38,691 bases of DNA from Chitinivibrionales bacterium. GTDB taxonomy: Bacteria > Fibrobacterota > Chitinivibrionia > Chitinivibrionales > JANQEN01. Both the position numbers and the translations under genes were made by a program. The notes below the pieces were generated by a model that saw only the letters and a list, made by a program, of their open reading frames with translations, searched no databases and was not told where the DNA came from. Every line of letters starts with the position of its first letter. Within the stretch, counting starts at the first letter, position 1. Positions 16,348 to 26,190 of this stretch are shown in pieces. Location of the stretch: assembly GCA_028278335.1 (NCBI GenBank), contig JANQEN010000106.1, positions 1 through 38,691 on the forward strand, read 5' to 3'.

Positions 16348-17376
16348 ATGAAAGCACACTTCCTTATAAGTCTCTGTTTACTTGTGGTTTATTTCTCTTG
16401 TCAAACAGTTAATGATCCTGAAGAACCAATTGTATATGATAATAAATTTGTTCCCCCTGAAGGTAAAGTGCTTTTTGTCATGGGGCAAGACATTAAATCG
16501 ATTGACGAATACTATAAAGAATTCGGACAACATCATCGGCCAGCAGGTTTATCCTCTTACTGCGCAGTATCGCGATTTAAGGGGATTACTTTTAAAGATG
16601 AGTCTGGTGGTCATCAATATTTTCGTGAACTTAATGAGAGATACCCAAAAACAGTGCAACATATTGCTATATGGATGCACAACTCCGCATGGGGGGTTCA
16701 CGATAGTGTAGTGAATGGGATTTACGATGAAATAATTGACTCCATTGCCTTCATTATAAAAGCTATGGATGTTCCGGTTTATCTTAGAATCGGCTATGAG
16801 TTTGACAATCCTGGAAATAATAATGATCCGGAAAAATTTGTTGCAGCTTATAAATATGTTGTTGATCGATTACGGGCAAAGGGGACAACGAATATTGCCT
16901 ATGTGTGGCACTCCTTTGCAGCAGGTGGTCCCTTTGCCAAATACTATCCCGGAGATGACTATGTTGACTGGGTAGGGATTTCACTATTTGGTCATATGTA
17001 TGCTCCCACTCTTCCTAATTTTGCTGAAGTAGTAATACATTTTGCCAAGGAGCATAAAAAGCCGGTCTTTATTGCGGAATCCTCCCCGGTATATGGCATT
17101 ACAGATACGTCAAATGGACTTTGGGATCAATGGTTTAAAAACTATTTTACTCTCATGGAGGATGAGGCTGTCAAAGCTTTTGCATTTATTTCAATGGATT
17201 GGGCTGATACAATAACCTACCCGGATTTAGTATTTAATGTAGTCTCTCTTGGATGGCGGAATGCAAAGCTACAATACAATGACAACATTAAGGCAAAGTG
17301 GATTGAAGAGATTGCCAAGGAGAAATATCTTAAAGAGACAGATGATCTTTTTGAATTATTAGGGTATATGAAATAA
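16348..17376 (+). CDS. GH26-like lipoprotein glycosidase
   Basis: The 342-residue lipoprotein has lipobox cysteine C18 in VVYFSC. The catalytic domain parallels that of the preceding gene: E151 in LRIGYEFDN and E244 in FIAESSP are the expected acid/base and nucleophile, and YYPGDDYVDWVGIS matches the strand between them. It lacks the FN3, binding and sorting domains of its neighbour. It therefore likely stays on the cell surface and acts on released oligosaccharides, while the larger enzyme is exported. AAGGA lies 8 bp before the ATG. Confidence 0.8.
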   Translation: MKAHFLISLCLLVVYFSCQTVNDPEEPIVYDNKFVPPEGKVLFVMGQDIKSIDEYYKEFGQHHRPAGLSSYCAVSRFKGITFKDESGGHQYFRELNERYPKTVQHIAIWMHNSAWGVHDSVVNGIYDEIIDSIAFIIKAMDVPVYLRIGYEFDNPGNNNDPEKFVAAYKYVVDRLRAKGTTNIAYVWHSFAAGGPFAKYYPGDDYVDWVGISLFGHMYAPTLPNFAEVVIHFAKEHKKPVFIAESSPVYGITDTSNGLWDQWFKNYFTLMEDEAVKAFAFISMDWADTITYPDLVFNVVSLGWRNAKLQYNDNIKAKWIEEIAKEKYLKETDDLFELLGYMK

Positions 17377-17744
17377 ATAGTCGAACCAATCATAAAACGA
17401 AATAGTTAAAAGCTCAAAGTTATTGATGGAATATTGCCTCACTCCTGAAAATTAATAAGCTTTTGAGGGGTGATTTCAATTTTTCAACAAGATCTTCACT
17501 AAAAGGGTGCACAATTTTTCGGGATAGGTGAAATCAAATCAAAAATTAACAGTTCTTCTTTCATTTAAGGCTTTAAATTTATTATATTGTTCTGGTACTA
17601 TTGAACAACTAATATTGAATAAGCACTCAGTATCATACCTATTAGAGGCTTTCTAAAAGATTTATAAACCAATTTTTATGTAAATGAGTATTGTATACTC
17701 CATTTCACATAATTTTTGTACTATCACTAAATTGGAGCTTTAAG
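17377..17744. other. Intergenic region, no feature seen
   Basis: AT-rich stretch before the repeat lipoprotein. I see no RNA gene, repeat or convincing promoter. Confidence 0.4.
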
Positions 17745-20700
17745 ATGCGAAAAATGGCTAATCCCATTCTACGGTTATTGTTTGTACTGTTTCTGATTAA
17801 TACACTTTTTCTTTGTAATGATCCAATAAAACCACAGTTTACTATCCCCGTGATTGGTAATAATAAACAGATACAAGCTATTGGCCAGGATATTGTTGAC
17901 TCTACCTTTAGTCTTTATATTGCAGCACTGGGTACAGGTCCTCTCACGTTTCAGTGGCAAAAGGATGGTGCTCCAGTAAGTGATTTTACGAAAATTGTTG
18001 AGAGCGACACCTTACATTTTCCTACTCTATCTATTGCTCATTCAGGAAGTTATCGCTGTATTGTATCAAACACTCAGGGGAGTGATACGAGCGCTGCCTA
18101 TGCACTACAAGTGGTTGTCGCGCCAACCATCATCAAGGAACCTGAAGCGCGGTCAGCTTCAATCGGTGATTCAATTACTTTTAGTGTTATAGCAACGGGA
18201 ACAACATTACAGTATCAATGGTACAAGGATACATCTGTTATTGATTCTGCCATAGATTCCTCCTATACAACTCCTGCTCTCTCATTGGCTGATGATAGCG
18301 CATCCTATTGGTGTATTGCATTTAATAAAGCTGGAAAAGATACCAGTACTCAAGCATTACTAACAATTGAACAAACCTATTCGGTTACTTACGATGGAAA
18401 TGGAAATAGTGGTGGTGTTGTACCCACTGATTTGAATGCCTATGAAACGGGCGCAACCGTGTCAGTTCTTGACAATACGGGTCACTTGACTAAAAACGGT
18501 TTTAATTTTACTGGTTGGAATACGAAAGCCGATGGGAGCGGTGTCTTTTATCCTGTTAATACAACCTTTACAATGGGTGTTGCACCGGTGGTCCTCTATG
18601 CGCAGTGGGAGCCAGGGGTGACTTTTTCCATCACCTACCATGGTAATGGTCATACAACAGGTGCAGTTCCTGTTGATACCAATGCCTACACCAGTGGATC
18701 TCGCGCAACTACTGCTGCCAATACCGGAATTCTTGGCAAAACGGGACACACCTTTGTGGGTTGGAACACCGAGGCTGATGGAAGTGGGATACAGTATCCC
18801 GTGGGAACAGCTTTAATAATTGGGAATGCTGATATTGCCCTTTATGCGCAATGGACTACTGCGCGTACTTTTCGTATTCTCTATGATGGTAATGGTAATA
18901 CCGGCGGTCTTCCTCCAACAGACCTGAACAATTATGTTGCTAAGGCGGTAGTCAATGTGTTGGGCAATAGTGGCAACCTGAGCAAAACAGGATGCACCTT
19001 TCTTAGATGGAACACTGCTGCTGATGGAAGTGGGATTAATTATATAGCTGGTGATACGGTGATCATGGATACTACCAACATCGTCCTCTTTGCCCAATGG
19101 ACAACAAATGCCACGTACACCATCACCTATGATGCCAATGGAGCCTCTGCGGGCCAAGTTCCCATTGATGGGAACAATTATCTTAGTGGTGATTCTGTGA
19201 CAGTTCCGGGAAACATTGGTAATCTGGTTAAGCCAGGAAGCACCTTTACAGGGTGGAACACTGTCTCTGATGGAAGTGGAACTCCTTACCTACCTGGTGC
19301 TACCTTGATTATTGCTCAAGCACCGGTCATTCTTTATGCTCAATGGACCGTGTTACCAACCTATAGTGTAACCTATAAGGGCAATGGTAATACTGGAGGA
19401 ACCGTCCCAATTGATGCTAATCAATACACCACTGGCATGACTGTTACGATTATGGGGAATACAGGGAACCTGATTAAAGCCAATGTTACCTTTGCTGGGT
19501 GGAACACTCAGGCTGATGGTAGCGGGACCAATTATTCCATTGGCGCCACCTTTATAATGGGTAATGCCGATGTGGTGCTCTATGCCAAATGGACCCAAAA
19601 CCCAACCTATCAAGTGTTGTATGAAAAAAATGGTGCAACTTCAGGGCTGGTGCCGGTTGATGCTAACAACTATGAAAAAGGTGATTCTGTATCGGTTTTG
19701 GGTAATACCGGAAATTTAGCTTTAACAGGATTTACCTTTGCTGGGTGGAATACAGCAGCTGATGGTAGTGGAATAGATTATGCAGCAGGGGCACGTTTTG
19801 CCATGGATACAGTACAGGTCACACTCTTTGCAAAGTGGACCAATAATCCTACCTACACCATTACCTATCAAGGTAATGGGAATAGTAGCGGTAGCGTTCC
19901 CATTGATGCAAATAACTATGAAGTTGGCGCTGTGGTGACGGTGCTGGCAAATACGGGAAATCTTGCAAAAACAGGATACTTCTTCACTGGTTGGAATACT
20001 GTGGCCGATGGAAGTGGTACACTCTTGCAGCCGGCTGATATCTTTTTTATGGGTGCTGCCCACGATACACTCTATGCACAATGGATACGAAATCAAACCT
20101 TTACCGTAACTTATTTAGGTAATGGTAGCACCGGTGGCGCTCCTCCGGTTGACACGAATAATTATACTGAAGGAGCAACAGTACTCGTTCTAAGCAACTC
20201 TGGTAATTTATCAAAAGCAGGATACACCTTTGCTGGATGGAATGCTGCACCGGATGGTAGTGGAACAACACACCAACCAACAACAACCTTTTCTATGGGA
20301 CCTGCCAATGATACTCTCTATGCTCTCTGGGCTTTGAATCCAACCTATACAATTACCTATATCGGGAACGGTAATACCAGTGGGACTGCAGCAGTTGACA
20401 CCAATACCTATGAGGTAGGGGAGATCGTGACGGTTCTTGGCAATACGGGAAGTTTGGCTAAAACGGGATTTATCTTTGCTGGGTGGAATGCTGCAGCAGA
20501 TGGTAGTGGCACAACTCATCAACCCACAACAACCTTTACCATGGGAACAACCAATGATACTCTGTATGCTATATGGTCAATCATTCCTACCTTCGAAGTG
20601 ACTGTGTCCCCTGTTGGTAATGGAGCGGTTGCACCCGCCGGTGTTCATCATATTCCTCAGGGAGGACAAGAATTAGCCGTCACAGCGACCCCTGCTCTTG

Positions 20701-22829
20701 GCCACCATTTTGTAAAATGGGAAATCACTGGAAATATCATAATTGTGGATAGTACGACTGCAGGAAGATTTACCATACTCGGTGATGGAACCATCTCTGC
20801 ACATTTTGCGATTAATACCTATACAATTACCTGTGCAAGCAGTGGAAATGGAACTGTTGCTCCAACTGGAAGACAGGTTATTACCTATGATAGTCTCCTT
20901 GCTGTCACTGCCACACCTGCTGAGGGGTATCATTTTCTTAATTGGACCGTATCTGGTGGTATTGTAATTGAAGACTCCTCTATTACCGGTGCCTTTAGGG
21001 TTACGGATACTGGAACGATTGCTGCGCATTTTGAAATAAATGGCTACACCGTGACCTTTAAGGCAGGAAGCAATGGCTCAATCAATAATTTGCCAGAGAT
21101 TGTGCAACAGGTAAATCATGGAGCCAGTTGTACTACGATGACCCCCATTCCAAGCCTGGGCTATCACTTTACAGATTGGCGCGGTGACTATGCGGGGGTA
21201 GATAATCCTCTTACGCTTCCCAATGTAACAAAGGATATGACCCTCATTGCCTATTTTGCCGTTGATACACTTACCGTACGATTTCAAGCTGATGCGAATG
21301 GAAGCATTACCGGCGATACCATACAAAAGATAATCTATGGAAACAGTTGCACCGAGGTTGTGGCAACACCTAATACTGGTTATCACTTTACCGATTGGAC
21401 AGGGCACTCCTCACAGGATAGTGCCTTAATCGTAACCAATGTTACCTCAGACATGACCATTTCTGCGAATTTTGCCATAAACACCTATACCGTTACCTTC
21501 AAAGCTGGTGTCAATGGTTCTGTGGATGATTTACCTGAGGTCGTTCAAACAGTTAACCATGGGGCAAATGCTACACCAGTTTTAGCAAAGTCAGCGATAG
21601 GATATCACTTTACAGACTGGCGAGGTGATGTGACCAGCACAGATAATCCATTGACCATTAGCAATGTTATCTCAGACATGACCGTCTTTGCCTACTTTGC
21701 CATTGATACCTTAACGGTCACCTTTCGATCTAGTGGTAGTGGTTCACTTTTGGGAGATACTATTCAAGAGGTGATGTATGGTGGAAGCTGTGCAGAGGTT
21801 CAGGCAGTTTCAAACATAGGGCATCATTTCCACTCTTGGACAGGTCATGCTTCCACCGACACCGCTTTAACGGTTTCTGGTGTTACCTCCAACATGACAA
21901 TCACTGCCAATTTTGCTATTGATACCTTTACGGTTACCTTCTTGGCGGGTACTAATGGCTCACTTGTGGGAAACACATCCCAAAGGATAACCTATCAAGG
22001 AAATTGTTCTGAGGTCCAAGCAGCATCAAATACGGGGTATCATTTTGACTCCTGGACAGGCCATTCTTCAACCGATAGTGCATTGACTGTTACCAATGTT
22101 ACAGCCGATCAGACGATCACTGCTAATTTTGCAATTAATGTGTACTCGGTAACCTTTAATGCTAATTCAAATGGTACTGTAAATAGCCAATCCCAGTTGG
22201 TGCAACAAATCGAGCATGGTGCGAACTGTGACCCGGTAACAGCAACAGGCAGCACGGGCTATCATTTTTATGATTGGCGTGGCGATTATGTTGGAACGAC
22301 TAATCCCTTGACCATAACAAATGTCACCTCCGATATGACAATCAATGGCTACTTTGCCATTGATACGTTTACCGTCACCTTTGCAGCAGGCTCCAACGGA
22401 TCATTAGTGGGAACAAAAACACAACGGGTGACCTATGGTGGCAGTTGCTCGCAAGTAAGGGCAATTCCCAACAGCACCTACAAATTTAGCAGTTGGACTG
22501 GCCATTCATCAACTGATAGTGCCTTAACAGTGACCAATGTAACCTCAAATATGAGCATAACCGCAAATTTTACCAAGATAATGTATACGGTAACACTGAC
22601 GGCTGAATATCACAATGGTCCCTGTGGTACAGTTAGTCCTGCCCTAGGAACCTATCAAGTATTACCTGGTGCTTCATTTCCTGTGTCTATTAGTGGTACA
22701 AGCCACGGTCAGACTGGTTGTGCATTAGAGGGTTGGTTTGTGGGTGGTACTAATATTTCAACATCTGAAAGTTATACTTTTACAATTAACAATAGTATGA
22801 CTATAGTTGCAAAAATAGCTAGATGGTAA
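17745..22829 (+). CDS. Giant repeat lipoprotein: Ig-like domains, nine InlB B-repeats, ten divergent repeats
   Basis: I use the ATG at 17745, which has GGAG 8 bp upstream; a longer frame from a TTG at 17691 has no such site. The 1,694-residue protein has a lipobox (C24 in INTLFLC), two Ig-like domains (about 40-210, each with W and a YRC or YWC cysteine strand), nine Listeria/Bacteroides-type B-repeats of about 82 residues (about 211-948; each runs from YxGNGN..G..P.D...Y to GxNTxADGSG and LYAQW) and about ten divergent InlB-like repeats (949-1694; GYHFxxWxG, then MTIxANFAI). No catalytic domain or sorting tail is seen. It is probably an outer-surface adhesin or matrix protein. Confidence 0.9.
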   Translation: MRKMANPILRLLFVLFLINTLFLCNDPIKPQFTIPVIGNNKQIQAIGQDIVDSTFSLYIAALGTGPLTFQWQKDGAPVSDFTKIVESDTLHFPTLSIAHSGSYRCIVSNTQGSDTSAAYALQVVVAPTIIKEPEARSASIGDSITFSVIATGTTLQYQWYKDTSVIDSAIDSSYTTPALSLADDSASYWCIAFNKAGKDTSTQALLTIEQTYSVTYDGNGNSGGVVPTDLNAYETGATVSVLDNTGHLTKNGFNFTGWNTKADGSGVFYPVNTTFTMGVAPVVLYAQWEPGVTFSITYHGNGHTTGAVPVDTNAYTSGSRATTAANTGILGKTGHTFVGWNTEADGSGIQYPVGTALIIGNADIALYAQWTTARTFRILYDGNGNTGGLPPTDLNNYVAKAVVNVLGNSGNLSKTGCTFLRWNTAADGSGINYIAGDTVIMDTTNIVLFAQWTTNATYTITYDANGASAGQVPIDGNNYLSGDSVTVPGNIGNLVKPGSTFTGWNTVSDGSGTPYLPGATLIIAQAPVILYAQWTVLPTYSVTYKGNGNTGGTVPIDANQYTTGMTVTIMGNTGNLIKANVTFAGWNTQADGSGTNYSIGATFIMGNADVVLYAKWTQNPTYQVLYEKNGATSGLVPVDANNYEKGDSVSVLGNTGNLALTGFTFAGWNTAADGSGIDYAAGARFAMDTVQVTLFAKWTNNPTYTITYQGNGNSSGSVPIDANNYEVGAVVTVLANTGNLAKTGYFFTGWNTVADGSGTLLQPADIFFMGAAHDTLYAQWIRNQTFTVTYLGNGSTGGAPPVDTNNYTEGATVLVLSNSGNLSKAGYTFAGWNAAPDGSGTTHQPTTTFSMGPANDTLYALWALNPTYTITYIGNGNTSGTAAVDTNTYEVGEIVTVLGNTGSLAKTGFIFAGWNAAADGSGTTHQPTTTFTMGTTNDTLYAIWSIIPTFEVTVSPVGNGAVAPAGVHHIPQGGQELAVTATPALGHHFVKWEITGNIIIVDSTTAGRFTILGDGTISAHFAINTYTITCASSGNGTVAPTGRQVITYDSLLAVTATPAEGYHFLNWTVSGGIVIEDSSITGAFRVTDTGTIAAHFEINGYTVTFKAGSNGSINNLPEIVQQVNHGASCTTMTPIPSLGYHFTDWRGDYAGVDNPLTLPNVTKDMTLIAYFAVDTLTVRFQADANGSITGDTIQKIIYGNSCTEVVATPNTGYHFTDWTGHSSQDSALIVTNVTSDMTISANFAINTYTVTFKAGVNGSVDDLPEVVQTVNHGANATPVLAKSAIGYHFTDWRGDVTSTDNPLTISNVISDMTVFAYFAIDTLTVTFRSSGSGSLLGDTIQEVMYGGSCAEVQAVSNIGHHFHSWTGHASTDTALTVSGVTSNMTITANFAIDTFTVTFLAGTNGSLVGNTSQRITYQGNCSEVQAASNTGYHFDSWTGHSSTDSALTVTNVTADQTITANFAINVYSVTFNANSNGTVNSQSQLVQQIEHGANCDPVTATGSTGYHFYDWRGDYVGTTNPLTITNVTSDMTINGYFAIDTFTVTFAAGSNGSLVGTKTQRVTYGGSCSQVRAIPNSTYKFSSWTGHSSTDSALTVTNVTSNMSITANFTKIMYTVTLTAEYHNGPCGTVSPALGTYQVLPGASFPVSISGTSHGQTGCALEGWFVGGTNISTSESYTFTINNSMTIVAKIARW

Positions 22830-22879
22830 TTAGTGAGCTTTACAGGTGTAAATTTATTAAAGTTTTATGGTTGTCCTCT

Positions 22880-22913
22880 AAAGTCGAAGTTTGTTCTTTC
22901 CTCTTTCGACTTT
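22880..22913. repeat. 9-bp inverted repeat between convergent genes
   Basis: AAAGTCGAA (22880-22888) pairs with TTCGACTTT (22905-22913) in the 86-bp gap between the convergent repeat lipoprotein and beta-helix genes. It may serve as a weak shared terminator, although no T-run follows on either strand. Confidence 0.45.
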
Positions 22914-22915
22914 GG

Positions 22916-24229
22916 TTAATACGCTCCAATATTAACACCCTCCTCACCGGCTTTCAATGCTGGTGAGCCTGCTAATAGTCGTAAGCCATCATCATCGGTA
23001 AAGGGTTTGTTGTCATCACCGACAATATTGTTGACATTAGTAAACAATGGGTCTTCACCAATAATATCGGTGGAGTCTCCGGGGCTTGGGTTACGCGCCT
23101 CATAAATTAGATTATAGCCATTAGAGTAGGAAGAAGTTTCATCAGCCCAATAACTTGAGGTAGTTTGGGTGATGATATTGTTCTTAACGGTTCCCACAGA
23201 GCCTTCACGAAAGCCAATACCATGGGTTGCAATGAACAGAATCGTATTGTTTATGATATGTAAACCTTTTTGGCCATGGGAACAGATACCCCAGGCTGTG
23301 CCATTGGCAAATACATTTTTGTGCAAAATGATATTGGTGTGACTAAGGCCCCCGCCTTCAGCCATGAGGCCTTGATGAAAAAAATCTATTCCCATATTTT
23401 GTTCGATTAAAATATTGTGGGCCTCATTCCCATTATTGTCATAGGTTTGAAAGAGGTCTGTATGGGATTGACCAATTTCACTCTGCCTTGTCCCATGGAG
23501 AAAGTTTTTTCGTATGATTATGGTATCACCAAAAAAACGAAAATAGTCAGCATCACCACCATTTGCTGTTCGCATCAGTCGCTCGATCTCATTGTTTTCA
23601 ACTAACCAGCGTACACCAGAAACTGTGATACCCTTGTTGCAGCCGTAGATGTAATTGTTCATAATGTAAATATCATGAAGCGGCTCCTCTGCTGCCCAGG
23701 AAGCAAAGATGCCACCGGTGGAGGCGAAACCGGTGATGCTATTGTGTGCAATATAGAGATTATTAGCCTGGATCCATATACCCCCTCCTAACCAGCCGGG
23801 AATTGTTGAATCACCGTCAATGGAAAATCCAATCACAGCCGTGTAATCGCCATACAAAAGAAATCCACCCATGAACACAGAATCCTGTGCTTCAAATACA
23901 ATGTACTGTTCTGGAGTTCCCGCTTGTCTGCACTCAACCCTCTCTGTATAGTTGCCCTTTTTTACAATAATCTTTCTCCCTGCCTTGGCATTTTTTACTG
24001 CGTGGGAAATAGTTTGCCAGGGTGTGTTTTCCGAACCATCGTTACTATCACTGGCCTCTGGATGAGCCTGATCAACAAACACTGTGTCCGTTGGTACTAA
24101 TACCTTTGTATTAAAGGGAGCTATTTCAATAAATGTCGGTGAGTAGTTGATATCTGGGATGGTGGTCGATTTATCACAGTGCAGTACAAAAAGGAGTGCT
24201 GGTACTAAGCTTATGAGAAATTGTCGCAT
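22916..24229 (-). CDS. Right-handed beta-helix lipoprotein
   Basis: The 437-residue protein starts at the ATG 24229, which follows AAAGG; a TTG six bases upstream is in frame but less likely. The lipobox cysteine is C18 in VLHC. The body begins with the DUF1565/NosD-style segment DGSENTPWQTISHAVKNA. It then runs through parallel beta-helix coils (NNLYIAHNSITGF, IYIMNNYIYGC, NIILHKNVFANG, LHIINNTILF), and ends in DGLRLLAGSPALKAG, common in surface beta-helix proteins of this group. It may bind or cleave polysaccharide; no lyase triad can be assigned. Confidence 0.8.
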   Translation of the reverse strand: MRQFLISLVPALLFVLHCDKSTTIPDINYSPTFIEIAPFNTKVLVPTDTVFVDQAHPEASDSNDGSENTPWQTISHAVKNAKAGRKIIVKKGNYTERVECRQAGTPEQYIVFEAQDSVFMGGFLLYGDYTAVIGFSIDGDSTIPGWLGGGIWIQANNLYIAHNSITGFASTGGIFASWAAEEPLHDIYIMNNYIYGCNKGITVSGVRWLVENNEIERLMRTANGGDADYFRFFGDTIIIRKNFLHGTRQSEIGQSHTDLFQTYDNNGNEAHNILIEQNMGIDFFHQGLMAEGGGLSHTNIILHKNVFANGTAWGICSHGQKGLHIINNTILFIATHGIGFREGSVGTVKNNIITQTTSSYWADETSSYSNGYNLIYEARNPSPGDSTDIIGEDPLFTNVNNIVGDDNKPFTDDDGLRLLAGSPALKAGEEGVNIGAY

Positions 24230-24256
24230 TGTCAAACCTTTATACCTGTGGAAGAA

Positions 24257-24874
24257 TTAGGTTTTCTCAGGTACACTAAAGAACTCATCCTTACATTTTG
24301 GGCAAATGCTATGGCTAAATTGAGCCTCTGAATGTTCGGTAAGATACTTTTCCAGACGGTTCCAATACCCTTGGTCATCGCGGATCTTTTTACAGTAGCT
24401 ACATATGGGAATGAATCCACTAAGCACCTTAATCTCCTTTTGGGCCTTTTCTAACTCCTTATTCTTCCTCTGTAATTGTCTTGACAGGTTAGTAAGGTCG
24501 TTGGTGATTTTTGACATACTGTTTAGAATTGTGTTTGAAGAGTTTCCAAGCTCTTCGCTAATAAGAATATTGTTTTCCTCCATGGCATAAAAATAGCATC
24601 TAATTGTAAGAGGATTTCCCCCGTGGGGAAGGAACTGGAGAGAGGCACTCTTATCCTTCATAATTGCCTGTATGTCATGCTGTTCATTTGATAAAAAGGA
24701 GGTCACCGAGAGACCGGTGAGGTCACTATTGGTATTCATGAGAGTCCTAAATCCCTTATTACATCGCAGAATAGTACCATCCTGAGCAAATAAAACATAG
24801 AGAAACCGGTTTGATTCAAAAATAACTCGATCAAATAGTTGAGACATCACCGTAAAATTTGATTCATTAATCAT
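24257..24874 (-). CDS. PAS protein with C-terminal four-cysteine cluster
   Basis: The 205-residue protein has a PAS-like domain (about 10-105), a short coiled coil (about 110-150, QLQRKNKELEKAQKEIKVL) and a cysteine cluster, C158/C161 and C191/C194. The surrounding ICSYCKKIRDDQGYW and SHSICPKC motif is found at the ends of many response regulators and PAS sensors and probably binds a metal. It has no output kinase or cyclase domain. Its start overlaps the end of the B12-binding gene by 8 bp with no separate ribosome-binding site, so it is translationally coupled and very likely works with that protein. Confidence 0.8.
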   Translation of the reverse strand: MINESNFTVMSQLFDRVIFESNRFLYVLFAQDGTILRCNKGFRTLMNTNSDLTGLSVTSFLSNEQHDIQAIMKDKSASLQFLPHGGNPLTIRCYFYAMEENNILISEELGNSSNTILNSMSKITNDLTNLSRQLQRKNKELEKAQKEIKVLSGFIPICSYCKKIRDDQGYWNRLEKYLTEHSEAQFSHSICPKCKDEFFSVPEKT

Positions 24875-25982
24875 ATAAATTCCATTGTTTTAAGTGTTCC
24901 ATAGTGCTGTCAAGGTCTCTTCCAAATCCGTCAGCACCGGTTACTTTCCAGAGTTCATGATTCTGGACAAACACATGGCCCCCCACAAGAACTTTTACCT
25001 TTTTATCCAAAGAGATGCTCTTTATCGCTGTTATCACCTCTTTTGTCATTGACAAATTAAAGGGCATCGTCACCGAAATTGCAACTAAATCAGGTGCAAA
25101 GGATTCCACATGGCTGGTGAGGCTTTCCAAAGGAGTATTGGCTCCCAAGTAATGAACCTTCCAACCATTCATTTCCAATATATCCGAAACCATCCATGCT
25201 CCAATCTCATGATATTCGTTAGGAGCAGCAGTCACCACAGCTTTATACTTTTTTTCACCCTTTTCCGGTTGGATTAGTTCACTCATTGATGCCATGACAC
25301 GAGAGACAATTGCCGAGGCCAAATGTTCTTGCGCAACAGTAATCTCATTTCTCTCCCAAAGCATACCAATTTCATACATAGATGGTTGAATCACCTGAAG
25401 GTACAGTGATGCAATTGATTCAGCTGTTGTTGCCTTCTCTTTAGAAATAGTTATGGCTTTGTTATGGTTTCCTTCGAGTAGGGCTGATAAAAAGTGATTC
25501 TTCGCAACAAGCCAGGTATCATCGATTGGTGGTGCTACCAGTGTCTCAGATTGGGAAACAGCAATCATATGAGAATGATTTTCAAGCATCCAGTCATAAA
25601 CCGCAAGAATTGGACCAGCCTCTTCTGTAGCAATCATTTTAGTGACAGCTCTTTTCCAGGTGCTCAATTCAATGGGAAAATAGTCATAGGTAAATCCATG
25701 CTGAGAGTATGCCCTATATACCCACGGTACGGTTTTTACAAGAAGGTTATAGTTATTAAGGCTAAATATGACCGACATAAAGGCAGCATGATTTTTATGA
25801 TTATCATACATCATCTCCAAGGAGTTATTCCCCACTAATTGGTAAATGGTGTCATCATTAGTCATGATGCTGTTCACATACTCAGTGAGGGCTTTGCTTT
25901 TGTTATAATATGATGACGCTGCTTTTAATGGAACTGGAGACAATCTTTTAATATCGTGGAAAAGCTCTTCGATTGATAGCAT
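24867..25982 (-). CDS. Stand-alone cobalamin-binding sensor, CarH-like photoreceptor motif
   Basis: The 371-residue protein has an unrecognised N-terminal helical region (1-150), a helical B12 cap (about 155-235) and a Rossmann-type B12-binding domain (about 245-368). The cap carries W209 and E219-H220 with exactly nine residues between, the Wx9EH signature of CarH/LitR-type adenosylcobalamin photoreceptors. The Rossmann part carries the lower-ligand motif E256-x-H258-x-x-G261. No MerR DNA-binding domain is present, so output must go through a partner, most likely the overlapping PAS gene. AAAGGGA precedes the start. A B12-dependent methyltransferase corrinoid protein is the alternative; the Wx9EH motif argues for sensing. 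Confidence 0.8.
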   Translation of the reverse strand: MLSIEELFHDIKRLSPVPLKAASSYYNKSKALTEYVNSIMTNDDTIYQLVGNNSLEMMYDNHKNHAAFMSVIFSLNNYNLLVKTVPWVYRAYSQHGFTYDYFPIELSTWKRAVTKMIATEEAGPILAVYDWMLENHSHMIAVSQSETLVAPPIDDTWLVAKNHFLSALLEGNHNKAITISKEKATTAESIASLYLQVIQPSMYEIGMLWERNEITVAQEHLASAIVSRVMASMSELIQPEKGEKKYKAVVTAAPNEYHEIGAWMVSDILEMNGWKVHYLGANTPLESLTSHVESFAPDLVAISVTMPFNLSMTKEVITAIKSISLDKKVKVLVGGHVFVQNHELWKVTGADGFGRDLDSTMEHLKQWNLYD

Positions 25983-26190
25983 ATGGAGTCCCTTTTATTA
26001 GAGTGACTGCAGGTTCGAACTATGCTCTTATAATATAGTGTACAATAAAATGAGTCTCTTATACAAGGGGAACCAATTATTTCAGCAAACTCTAAAATAT
26101 TGTAATATATTATGTATTAAAGTAGCAAACTATCGCTTGTTCCGTTGCGATTATCAAAATTATTCATTCATTATCAGTCTGGGGGGAACC

